From contig JASHSS010000783.1 in assembly GCA_030038565.1 (NCBI GenBank), forward strand, positions 1 to 32,787: a stretch of 32,787 bases of DNA. Reading direction: 5' to 3'. The notes under the pieces are model-generated. The model was not told where the DNA came from. It did no database searches and saw nothing but the letters and a program-made list of their open reading frames with translations. Positions 25,373 to 32,787 of the stretch are shown here, in pieces. This stretch comes from Bryobacteraceae bacterium. Its GTDB lineage: Bacteria > Acidobacteriota > Terriglobia > Bryobacterales > Bryobacteraceae. Each line of letters starts with the position of its first letter. Positions within the stretch are counted from its first letter, which is position 1. The position numbers and the translations under genes were made by a program.

Positions 25373-26191
25373 ATGCCTTTGATCGAAATTCGCGATGTCT
25401 CGGTGGCTTACGGAACGCCCACGCGGCCCGTTCTGGACCGCGTGTCCCTGGCCATTGAAGAAGGCGAATTCGTCTGCCTGCTAGGCCAGACCGGCTGCGG
25501 AAAATCCACCCTGCTGCGCCTGGTGCTGGGCGCCGAAAGGCCCGCCGCGGGACGCATCCTGGTGGATGGCCGCGTGCACCATCAGCCCGACCGCACGCGC
25601 GGCTACGTCCCGCAGAAGTATTCCCTGTTCCCCGATAAGACGGTGCTCGATAACATCACCTTCGGTCCCGAGGTTTGCGAATTCGGTCTCGCCGCCCGCC
25701 TGACGCCGCGCTTCTTCCGCCGCCGCCGCGAGTTCCGGCGCCAGGCGTTCGAGTACTTACAACGCATCGGCCTGGAACCCTCCGACGCCGCTAAGTATCC
25801 CGATCAGCTCTCCGGAGGCATGCAGCAGCGCGTGGCCATCGCCCAAGCGCTCATCACCCGCCCGCGCATTCTGCTGATGGACGAAGCCTTCAGCGCGCTC
25901 GATCCGGGCACCCGCAAGGGAATGCAGCGGCTCATCCGCCAACTTTGGAAGGACACCGGCGCGACCATCCTGTTCGTCACCCACAACACCCACGAAGCTC
26001 TGCGCCTGGGCACCCGCGTGGTGGTATTGGCGAAGGAAATGCCCGATAGCGGCTCCCGCGTAATGCTCGATCTGCCGGTTCCCGAGCCCTGCCGCGACGA
26101 CGACATTCCGCGCCTGGTGCGCCGCCTGGAGAGCGCCTCTACTTCTTCGGATCCCCTCGCCCCGGCCTCGGCTCTCTCGGAAAAATGGTGA
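25373..26191 (+). CDS. ABC transporter ATP-binding protein, NitT/TauT type
   Basis: The 272-residue ATPase shows Walker A GQTGCGKS (38-45), the signature LSGGMQQR near 146, Walker B ILLMDEAFSALD near 164-175 and the switch histidine in VTHNTHEALRL. A basic insert, RFFRRRREFRRQA, follows the Q-loop region. It energises the importer formed with the two preceding products. ATG 25373 follows AGGAAAG by about 9 nt. An in-frame extension back to 25262 overlaps the permease and is rejected. Its last 53 bases overlap the convergent hydrolase gene, so the operon ends here with no room for a separate terminator. Confidence 0.93.
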   Translation: MPLIEIRDVSVAYGTPTRPVLDRVSLAIEEGEFVCLLGQTGCGKSTLLRLVLGAERPAAGRILVDGRVHHQPDRTRGYVPQKYSLFPDKTVLDNITFGPEVCEFGLAARLTPRFFRRRREFRRQAFEYLQRIGLEPSDAAKYPDQLSGGMQQRVAIAQALITRPRILLMDEAFSALDPGTRKGMQRLIRQLWKDTGATILFVTHNTHEALRLGTRVVVLAKEMPDSGSRVMLDLPVPEPCRDDDIPRLVRRLESASTSSDPLAPASALSEKW

Positions 26192-27065
26192 AATCGCGAA
26201 GCGCCAGTTTCACCGGCTTGGCCTGCATACGCTCCAGTCCCGCCAGCAGTTCCAACAGATGGGCGCGCCCCAACTCCAGGCTGTGCTCCTCGGGCTGATA
26301 AGTCGTCCCAATGGGGTAATCCACGTACGGAGTGCTGGATTGCTCGATGTGGCATCCCAGAATATGGGTGACCGGCTTGCCTTCTGTAAATTCCACCAGG
26401 CGTCGCGTGCTAGCCAGATAAGCCGGAAAATCCGAGATATAAAGCCGCCCGGGATAGAGATGATCCCCAGTTAGTAAGATGCCGGTCTGGCGGTCGTAAT
26501 AGGCCACGTGCGCCGGCTGGTGGCCGGGTATCGGAAGCACATCGACGATGCGGCCGCCCAAATCGATCGCGCCGGCCTCGTCCGGCCAATGCGCAATCGC
26601 GAAGGCCTTTTCGAGCGCATCCACCGTAGCCGGCACGAGGGTTACACCGGGCATCCCCGCAAAGCCTTGGTCGCCCGCCACATGGTCGCCGTGGCCGTGG
26701 GAATGCGCCACCACCAGCGGCACAGTGGTTCGCTGGTTGCGCTTGGCCCACCCGGCGATGAGCTTCGCGGTGACCGCCGCGGCATCGCTGGCCCCCGCGC
26801 CCGTATCTACCAGCAGCGCGCGTTCGCGTCCGAAAATCAGGTACAGGAACGGCTTCTCATAATTGATGCAGCCGGATTCGCGGATGATATAGAAGGTGGG
26901 GTTATATTCGTGCACCTGCCAGTCTGGAACTTCCAGGCAGTTCGGACCGCCCGTCAGCCAGGTCTTGGGCAGAACGCCGGGCTCGATGCCCGGCGGCGTC
27001 TGCGCCACCGTCAGCGCGGCGCCGGCGGCAATCAGGATGGGCAGGCGCCGCGGAGCGGAAGGCAT
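26139..27065 (-). CDS. exported metallo-beta-lactamase-fold hydrolase
   Basis: The 308-residue product has a probable signal peptide (RRLPILIAAGAALTVA) and the MBL fold with all metal ligands visible: His123, His125, Asp127 and His128 in AHSHGHGDHVAG, His182 in PIPGHQPAH, Asp201 in LLTGDHLYPG and His239 in ILGCHIEQ. The set predicts a two-zinc hydrolase; members cleave beta-lactams, lactones, thioesters or phosphodiesters, and the substrate is open. It starts 3 nt after the receptor stop and must be cotranscribed with it, which suggests action on a compound the receptor handles, or on a related polymer. Its 3' end overlaps the convergent ATPase gene by 53 nt. Confidence 0.9.
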   Translation of the reverse strand: MPSAPRRLPILIAAGAALTVAQTPPGIEPGVLPKTWLTGGPNCLEVPDWQVHEYNPTFYIIRESGCINYEKPFLYLIFGRERALLVDTGAGASDAAAVTAKLIAGWAKRNQRTTVPLVVAHSHGHGDHVAGDQGFAGMPGVTLVPATVDALEKAFAIAHWPDEAGAIDLGGRIVDVLPIPGHQPAHVAYYDRQTGILLTGDHLYPGRLYISDFPAYLASTRRLVEFTEGKPVTHILGCHIEQSSTPYVDYPIGTTYQPEEHSLELGRAHLLELLAGLERMQAKPVKLALRDFTIFPREPRPGRGDPKK

Positions 27066-27068
27066 CGG

Positions 27069-30000
27069 TTAGAATTCGTATCGTAGCGCAAATTGGAACA
27101 CGCGCGGCCCGCCCGAGCTGGTGGTGCTGCTGGCGCCCACCTGCGAGGTGATTTCTCCGAAGGTCGTCGGGCTGAAGATGCTGGTTCCCGAGGGGTTCGA
27201 GAAGTTGACGTGGTTGAAGAGGTTGAACGCATCCGCGCGAATCTGCACCCGCTGCCGTTCCTTGATGCGGAAGTACTTGCTGAACGCCACATCGGCATCG
27301 AAGAAGCGCGGCCCGCGGATGATACCGCGCGTCCCGACCGAGCCGGGATAGGAGGCCACGAAGCTGTTTACGGCATCTGTGTTGGCGAACATGCTGGGTT
27401 GTCCGTTATTGTCGAAACCGAAGTGGGTGGCGGGCATCGCCGCGCCCGGCAACAGCATGGCGTACGACGAGTATTCGTAGTTCACGTTGTACACCCCCGC
27501 CGCGCTTAACGTAACCGGCGTGCCGGTGTTGAAGGTCACCAGTGTGGTGGCCAGCCAGCCCCCCACCACGGCGTCCAGCCAGCGATTGGCGCCCGAAAGC
27601 AGCATCTTGCCCTTGCCGAACGGCAACTCGAAAACGCCGTCCGCGGTGATGGTCTGGCGCTGGTCGAAATCCGAGGGCCCCAGGCCTCCCCTGGGATTGA
27701 AGGCGTCCTGCAGCGCGCCGCCGCCGCTGGTTTCCGAAGACGAATCGTTATCGATCGCGTGGCTCAGGGTGTAATTGAAATCGAAGCCCCAGCCGTTTTG
27801 CACCGTGCGCCGCAGAACCACGGTCGCCGCGTGGTAACTCGAAGTTCCATTGTTGGTGAATGTCTCCAAACCCGAATTCTGGAGGGCGTAGAAGGTGTTG
27901 CAGCCGTACAACGAGATGCAACCGCCGTTGGACAGGCGAATCCGGTCCATGTCGTTCAGGGTATCCAGAAAGCTGCCGGAGTAGTTGTAATACCAGTCGT
28001 AGAAGAAATTGGCGCTGGCGCTGCCGGTAATGTAGTCGTTCTTGGCGCCCGGAAACATATCTTCCATGAATGCCTGGGTGGGAACCAGGTTCGGGTTGGC
28101 TTTGACCTGGGCGGGAGTAAGTCCCGAGTTGTATAAGTTGGCCAGGACAATCCCCGCCTGCTGCAAGGTCTGTCCCGACTTAGGATCCTTAAACAGCGTC
28201 AACGGCTGGCCGTAGTCTTCGTTGACGATTTCGCGGTGGCCCAGCCGGCCCACGTATCCCACTTCCAGGCTCAGTCTGTGCGGCAGCGGCCGGGCGTAAT
28301 TGGCGCTCAGGGTGTATTCGTAGGGCGCCTTGAGGTTGTCCGCCACGCCATCGAAGGTCGTGAATCCGCCCACGATCGGCGCGGGGGTGTATGGAAATCC
28401 GGTGAACGGATCCGACGGGATGGTGGGCAGCGCGCCGCCCGTATAGCGCGGCGCCGAGGTGAAGTTAGTGTTGGATAACTGCGATTGCTGCGTGGCCAAT
28501 CCCGGCGATCCGGCAGAGGCCAGGTCGGCCGCCATGGTGGCGCCGTAGTGATCGTAGATCTTGCTGGCGCCGCCGCGGAACACGCTGCCCTTGCCGAAGA
28601 TCTTTTCCGCCAGCGTCCCGCTCTTGGTGGCATAGGCCAGGGAGATCCGCGGAGCGAAGTCGTTGTAGTCGGTGGGATAATAGCCGCGGGCGTTATTCAC
28701 CGGACCGCCGGGCGCATAAGACACCAGCGCGTCGGGCAGCGAGAAGCCCGGAATACCCAGTTCCTGCGCTCCGACGCGCTGGGCGAAATAGGAGTTCAGC
28801 GATGTGGCTGCCACTACTTCATTGCCGTTTCTCTCGTATGGTACGCCGTCGATCGAATACCGCAAACCGAACGTCACCGTCAGGTTGGGCTTCCACTTGA
28901 AGCTGTCCATGGCGTACTCGTCGGCCGCCTTGGCGGCGAAGACGGTGGTCACCGGACTGCCGAAGGGAATGGTCGTGCCCTTGACCGTGTAATTGTAAGT
29001 CGCGCTGTATTGGTTCACCAGGCCCAGCATGGCGCCGAATGCATTGGTGATATTGGTGGCATTGGCCAGCGCCGCTCCCGAGCCATACTGCGTCTGGAGG
29101 TAATTCACCACGTCCGCGTCGATGTCCGCGCCGAGGCCCAGCAGCGTGTTGCGGGTGAAGCTGTAGCTCTGAACGTTGCCGTAATTCAACCGGTCGTTGC
29201 TGATGAAGCGCAGGTTCATGCCGAATTGCGCGGTGTGGCGGCCCTTCGTCCAGGTCGCGTCGTCGGTGATGTTCTGGGTGGGCGCGATACGAATCGCCGG
29301 GCGCGAGGTGGGCGCCAGGGTTGCGAAATAAAACGACGGCACCACGGTCTCGGTTCCCGTGGAGTTGTTGCCGAGGCGCGTCTGCCCGTAAGTCAGCGCG
29401 TTCACCAGGCGCGGTGTCAGAACCGCCGTGTATCGCACCGCGATGCCGCGCGAGTTATCCTCGGTTTGCTGCGCCGGCGATTGCCCCGGAAATTCCTCCG
29501 GCGAGGTGACTTGTGCCGAGTAATTCAAGGTGCCCCGCACCATGAGGGTGTGCTTGCCGGCTTCGTCGATGTTGTAATCCATGCGCCCCACCATGGGATG
29601 CTGGTTGACCGGCTCGGGCGCGTTGAACAGATCCACGTTGAAGTTCTGGCCCTTGTCCGGAGAAGATACCGGCGAGTTGCCCTCGGGATACTGTTGGAAC
29701 AGGTTCTGCATGAAAGAGCTTTCGCCCAGGTGCAGCGGATCGATGGCCGCCACCGCCGAGGGGCTTAGCTGCGCAATCTGTCCGCTCTTCAACTGCACCA
29801 GGATGATGCCCTGCCGGAACGTGTCGCTGGGCACGGTGCGCGACACCGAAACCGCGCTGCGGTCGGTGCGGCCTTCATAATTGAAGAAGAAGAACAGCCG
29901 GTTCTTGCGAACCGGTCCGCCCACCGCCGCGCCGTATTGATTGCGGATCAGCGCCGGACGCGCCACCCCCGACCGGTTGTTGAACCAGCCGTTGGCTTCG

Positions 30001-30734
30001 AAATCGGTGTTGCGGTTGTACTCGTAAAGCGAACCGTGGAACTGGTTCGAGCCGCTCTTGGTGACGACCGAAACCTGGCCGCCCGAAGAGCGTCCTTCGT
30101 CGGCCGTGAATCCGGTAACCGTGGTGCGGAACTCCTGCACCGAATCGAGCGGAATCGGCAGTACCGAGTTGAAGCCGTTGGCGCCCTGGTTATCGTTCAC
30201 ATCCGCGCCGTCCAGCAGGACGTTATTCTGGTCCGGCCGCGCTCCGCTCACCTGGCCCGTGGGCGCCACGCCCGGCTGCACCCCCAGTAGGTTCACCACG
30301 TTGCGCACCTGCATGGGAATCTGCTTGATCTGGGTCTCGGTGAACGGATTGCCCACCGTGGCGTTTTCCGTGTTCACCACGGCCGCCTGCCCTTCCACGT
30401 TCACCACCTCGTTCACCTGGCCGACTTCCATCTTGATATTCAGCGTGGCCGGCGTATCGGTTTGCAGTGTCACCACGGTGGCATACTCGCGGAACCCCGG
30501 CAGCGAGGCCTCGATACGGTATGGGCCGGGCGGCATCTGAGTAAATACATACTCGCCCTTGCTGTCGCTGATCCCCCGGCGCACCAGCGAAGTAGTCTGG
30601 CTGGTCGCCGTAATTACGGCCGACGGCGCCACAGCCCCCTGCGCATCCGAGACCACCCCCTGCAAGGAACTGGTTTGCGCCCCCAAAGGCAACCCAGCCA
30701 ACGCAGCCAACACGATTCCCGTTGCGATCCTCAT
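27069..30734 (-). CDS. TonB-dependent receptor-like outer-membrane protein with carboxypeptidase-regulatory domain (Oar-like)
   Basis: The 1221-residue product starts at ATG 30734, about 6 nt after GAGGGG, with a signal peptide (MRIATGIVLAALAGLPLGAQ). A carboxypeptidase-regulatory domain follows (SLQGVVSDAQGAVAPSAVI, SKGEYVFTQMPPGPYRIEA), then a plug (MQVRNVVNLLGVQPGV, NNVLLDGADVNDNQG) and a long barrel (RKNRLFFFFNYEGRT early, FQFALRYEF at the C terminus). It is a paralogue of the receptor at 11382-14810 in layout but clearly divergent in sequence. The ligand is unknown. The metallo-hydrolase follows after 3 nt. A TTGACT/TAGCCT promoter-like pair lies about 110 nt upstream of the start. Confidence 0.94.
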   Translation of the reverse strand: MRIATGIVLAALAGLPLGAQTSSLQGVVSDAQGAVAPSAVITATSQTTSLVRRGISDSKGEYVFTQMPPGPYRIEASLPGFREYATVVTLQTDTPATLNIKMEVGQVNEVVNVEGQAAVVNTENATVGNPFTETQIKQIPMQVRNVVNLLGVQPGVAPTGQVSGARPDQNNVLLDGADVNDNQGANGFNSVLPIPLDSVQEFRTTVTGFTADEGRSSGGQVSVVTKSGSNQFHGSLYEYNRNTDFEANGWFNNRSGVARPALIRNQYGAAVGGPVRKNRLFFFFNYEGRTDRSAVSVSRTVPSDTFRQGIILVQLKSGQIAQLSPSAVAAIDPLHLGESSFMQNLFQQYPEGNSPVSSPDKGQNFNVDLFNAPEPVNQHPMVGRMDYNIDEAGKHTLMVRGTLNYSAQVTSPEEFPGQSPAQQTEDNSRGIAVRYTAVLTPRLVNALTYGQTRLGNNSTGTETVVPSFYFATLAPTSRPAIRIAPTQNITDDATWTKGRHTAQFGMNLRFISNDRLNYGNVQSYSFTRNTLLGLGADIDADVVNYLQTQYGSGAALANATNITNAFGAMLGLVNQYSATYNYTVKGTTIPFGSPVTTVFAAKAADEYAMDSFKWKPNLTVTFGLRYSIDGVPYERNGNEVVAATSLNSYFAQRVGAQELGIPGFSLPDALVSYAPGGPVNNARGYYPTDYNDFAPRISLAYATKSGTLAEKIFGKGSVFRGGASKIYDHYGATMAADLASAGSPGLATQQSQLSNTNFTSAPRYTGGALPTIPSDPFTGFPYTPAPIVGGFTTFDGVADNLKAPYEYTLSANYARPLPHRLSLEVGYVGRLGHREIVNEDYGQPLTLFKDPKSGQTLQQAGIVLANLYNSGLTPAQVKANPNLVPTQAFMEDMFPGAKNDYITGSASANFFYDWYYNYSGSFLDTLNDMDRIRLSNGGCISLYGCNTFYALQNSGLETFTNNGTSSYHAATVVLRRTVQNGWGFDFNYTLSHAIDNDSSSETSGGGALQDAFNPRGGLGPSDFDQRQTITADGVFELPFGKGKMLLSGANRWLDAVVGGWLATTLVTFNTGTPVTLSAAGVYNVNYEYSSYAMLLPGAAMPATHFGFDNNGQPSMFANTDAVNSFVASYPGSVGTRGIIRGPRFFDADVAFSKYFRIKERQRVQIRADAFNLFNHVNFSNPSGTSIFSPTTFGEITSQVGASSTTSSGGPRVFQFALRYEF

Positions 30735-30838
30735 GGCGTTCCCCTCTTTTTTGCGGTGTGAAGTGCGGAGACCCGAACCGGCTCCTACAGGGGAGTCTTT
30801 CTCAACGCGGAGTTACCCTTGGACAATGATTTCCAGTA

Positions 30839-30867
30839 AGGCTAACCCAGCCTCGGAATCAAGTCAA
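30839..30867 (-). promoter_or_regulatory. possible sigma-70-type promoter of the receptor-hydrolase operon
   Basis: On the minus strand TTGACT (30862-30867) and TAGCCT (30839-30844) are spaced by 17 nt in an otherwise AT-rich patch. The -35 is good, the -10 is poor. The rest of the gap to the DUF1501 stop at 31001 shows no gene. Confidence 0.35.
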
Positions 30868-31000
30868 ATCAATTAATCTTATGGCGCGTATCCAAGCATG
30901 TTGTAAACCGCGCGTTTCGAGCCTGGCCCGGAAGGCGCACCTATCCCATGGTTATCGGAAGTTAGTCGGATCGGCCGTAACGCCGGGGCCTGGTTCCCGG

Positions 31001-32548
31001 TCAGGCAACCAGGTCGTGCAGGATGTTGCCGGCAACGTCCGTAAGACGGAAATCGCGCCCGCTGTACCGATAGGTCAGCTTGGTGTGATCGATGCCGAAA
31101 AGGTACAAGATAGTGGCGTGAATGTCGTGGACGTGCACCGGCTTCTCGATGGCTTTGAAGCCAAAGTCGTCGGTGGCGCCGTAGATCGTGCCGCCCTTCA
31201 CCGCTCCGCCCGCCAGCCACATGGTGTAGCCGAATGGATTGTGGTCGCGGCCGCGCTTGATATTGCCGCCCGCGCCGCCGACTTCGCGCACCGGCGTCCG
31301 CCCGAACTCCGATCCGCAGACCACCAGGGTATCCTTCCAAAGGCCGCGCGATTTCAGATCCTTGATGACCGCCGCAAAGCCCTGGTCGGAGTTTTTGGCG
31401 TTGGTCTTATGCGCGAAGATATCCCCATGCGCATCCCAGGGGTCGCCCTTCGAGTAATATACCTGCGTCATGCGCACGCCCTTTTCCGCCAGGCGCACCG
31501 CCGTCAGGCACCCGCGCGCCACCGGGCCGGGGCCGTAGAGGTCGAGGGTGGCTTGCGATTCCTTGCGCACATCGAAAACATCGGGCGCTTCGGTCTGCAT
31601 GCGATAGGCCACTTCCATGGATTTGAGAACCGCCTCCACCTGCTGATCGCTGCCGGTCTCCGCCGTGCGCATGGCCTCGAGTTTCTGGAGCAGGTCCATC
31701 TCCCGCTTCTGTTCGACCAGGGAGAACTTGGGATTGTTGACGTAACTGATGAGTTTCTTGGGATCGAAGCTCCGCTCGATGGTGACCTTGACCGGCTTGT
31801 CCTGGCCCTTCTTATCCTTGCCCGTGGAGCGATCCTCCGGCATGGCTTCGCCGGCGTCTGGGTCGTCGGGGTTGGTGTCCGCGGCGGTCTGGACGCGATT
31901 CGAGATATAAGTGCCCTGATGTATGGCGGGCAGGAAACCGTTGCTCCACAAGGGCGGTCCCACCGTGGTGGGCACGTCGGGACATAGCACTACGTAACCC
32001 GGCAAGTTATGATTCTCGGTGCCCAAACCGTAAGTGATCCAGGCTCCCATGGACGGGCGGCCGGCCTGGTTGGCGCCGGTGTTGAGCATCAGGCAGGAGG
32101 GTTCGTGGTTCGGAATATCGGTGTACACCGAGCGGACCCAGCAGATATCGTCGGCTACTTCGCCTAAGTGGGGCCATAACTCGCTGACGTCCATCCCGCA
32201 CTGGCCGTACTTCTTGAACTTGAAGGGCGATTTCATCAACTCGCCGGTGCGGCGCTCGGTGGCGATGTGGCCGCCGGGCAGCGGCTGGCCATCGTACTTA
32301 TCCAAGGCCGGCTTGGGATCGAAGCTATCCACGTGCGACAAGCCGCCGTTCATGAACAGAAAGATGACCCGCTTGATGCGCTGGGGATAATCGAGCTTGG
32401 CCACGCCCGAGGTCCCATCCGGCAGTGTGGATTCGGCCGCCTTCAGCGACCTTCCCAGCAGGCTGGCAAACGCCATCATGCCAAAGCCGCTCCCCACGCG
32501 GCAAAGCGCCTCCCTGCGGGTCAAAGGATTCAAAGCCTTATGAAACAT
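31001..32548 (-). CDS. DUF1501 protein with probable Tat signal
   Basis: The 515-residue product starts LTRREALCRVGSGFGMMAFASLLG, a twin-arginine type export signal, and continues with the DUF1501 pattern: KRVIFLFMNGGLSHVDSFDPKPALDKYDGQPLP, DVSELWPHLGEVADDICWVRS, GPPLWSNGFLPA, DTLVVCGSEFGRTPV, GRDHNPFGYTMWLAGG, GTIYGATDDFGFKA and HDIHATILYLFGID. The fold is alkaline-phosphatase/sulfatase-like, but the usual sulfatase Cys/Ser motif is not seen and no activity is established. The family is abundant in Planctomycetes, Verrucomicrobia and Acidobacteria, where it is paired with a DUF1549/DUF1553 protein, as here. ATG 32548 follows GGAGAGAAG at usual distance. It lies 33 nt after the upstream gene. 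Confidence 0.93.
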   Translation of the reverse strand: MFHKALNPLTRREALCRVGSGFGMMAFASLLGRSLKAAESTLPDGTSGVAKLDYPQRIKRVIFLFMNGGLSHVDSFDPKPALDKYDGQPLPGGHIATERRTGELMKSPFKFKKYGQCGMDVSELWPHLGEVADDICWVRSVYTDIPNHEPSCLMLNTGANQAGRPSMGAWITYGLGTENHNLPGYVVLCPDVPTTVGPPLWSNGFLPAIHQGTYISNRVQTAADTNPDDPDAGEAMPEDRSTGKDKKGQDKPVKVTIERSFDPKKLISYVNNPKFSLVEQKREMDLLQKLEAMRTAETGSDQQVEAVLKSMEVAYRMQTEAPDVFDVRKESQATLDLYGPGPVARGCLTAVRLAEKGVRMTQVYYSKGDPWDAHGDIFAHKTNAKNSDQGFAAVIKDLKSRGLWKDTLVVCGSEFGRTPVREVGGAGGNIKRGRDHNPFGYTMWLAGGAVKGGTIYGATDDFGFKAIEKPVHVHDIHATILYLFGIDHTKLTYRYSGRDFRLTDVAGNILHDLVA

Positions 32549-32581
32549 GAATGGTCTTCTCTCCGTGTGGAAACCACACCG

Positions 32582-32787
32582 TTAATTGACAAACAGAAAC
32601 TCGCTGGAGCTGAGCAGCACCTTGGCGTAGCGCCCCCAGGCCGTCGGTTCGTATTTCACTTCCGGGGCGCCGCCGCGGCCCGCGCCGCGCCGCCCGCCGC
32701 CTGCGCCGCCGAATCCGCCCATGCCGCCCATCATGCCCATGCCCATGGGCGTTTCGGCGCCGCCCGCGGCCGCGTCGCCCCCCTCGC
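32582..32787 (-). CDS. C-terminal end of a DUF1553-type (planctomycete PSD1-like) protein, partial
   Basis: The minus strand is open from the window edge to TAA at 32582-32584. The last residues, YEPTAWGRYAKVLLSSSEFLFVN, match the usual end of DUF1553 proteins (a run like W..VAQ.LLSSNEF.Y.N), and such a gene is the standard partner upstream of DUF1501. Before this end sits a low-complexity part very rich in Gly, Met, Ala and Arg (GMGMMGGMGGFGG, then a GGRRGAGRGG-like run), which is not normal for the family. The N-terminal part, probably with DUF1549 and a cytochrome c domain, lies outside the window. Confidence 0.75.
   Translation of the reverse strand, partial: EGGDAAAGGAETPMGMGMMGGMGGFGGAGGGRRGAGRGGAPEVKYEPTAWGRYAKVLLSSSEFLFVN

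Overview
The window is GC-rich bacterial DNA that most resembles a soil Acidobacteriota of the Solibacter/Bryobacter type. That placement is inferred from the gene content: an ADOP-type MacB/FtsX permease, a TIGR03435-like secreted protein, two Oar-like TonB-dependent receptors with carboxypeptidase-regulatory domains, a DUF1501 protein next to a planctomycete-type DUF1553 protein, and a domain resembling TIGR03437. I saw no tRNA, rRNA, CRISPR array or recognisable transposase gene.

Layout. 1-2340 (+): 3' part of an ADOP permease. 2341-2963: non-coding, with a possible 43-residue ORF, a 151-bp inverted-repeat element and more copies of its palindromic core. 2964-6141 (-): a tight three-gene unit (isochorismatase-fold protein, methyltransferase with a beta-rich tail, secreted beta-helix protein). 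6224-7711 (-): an AT-richer gene with an N-terminal peptidoglycan-binding domain and an unknown helical body. 8033-9349 (-): MFS exporter, divergent from a stand-alone 5'-3' exonuclease (9410-10300) and a TIGR03435-like gene. 11382-14810 (-): first TonB-dependent receptor, divergent from a PIG-L/LmbE deacetylase (15223-15975).

16380-26191 (+) is the centrepiece, a nitrogen-scavenging operon: two urea carboxylase-associated (DUF1989) proteins, a biotin-dependent urea/guanidine carboxylase, allophanate hydrolase, then an ABC transporter (binding protein, permease, ATPase). From the known biochemistry of this cassette the best reading is guanidine use: guanidine is imported, carboxylated to carboxyguanidine, deiminated to allophanate by the two DUF1989 proteins, and hydrolysed to ammonia and CO2. 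The first four genes overlap or nearly touch. A pair of near-identical palindromes separates the binding protein from the permease. The 404-bp leader can fold into five successive hairpins, but I could not match it to any known guanidine riboswitch.

26139-30734 (-): a second TonB-dependent receptor followed 3 nt later by a probably exported metallo-beta-lactamase-fold hydrolase. 31001-32787 (-): a DUF1501 protein preceded by the C-terminal end of a DUF1553-type protein that carries a Gly/Met-rich insert.
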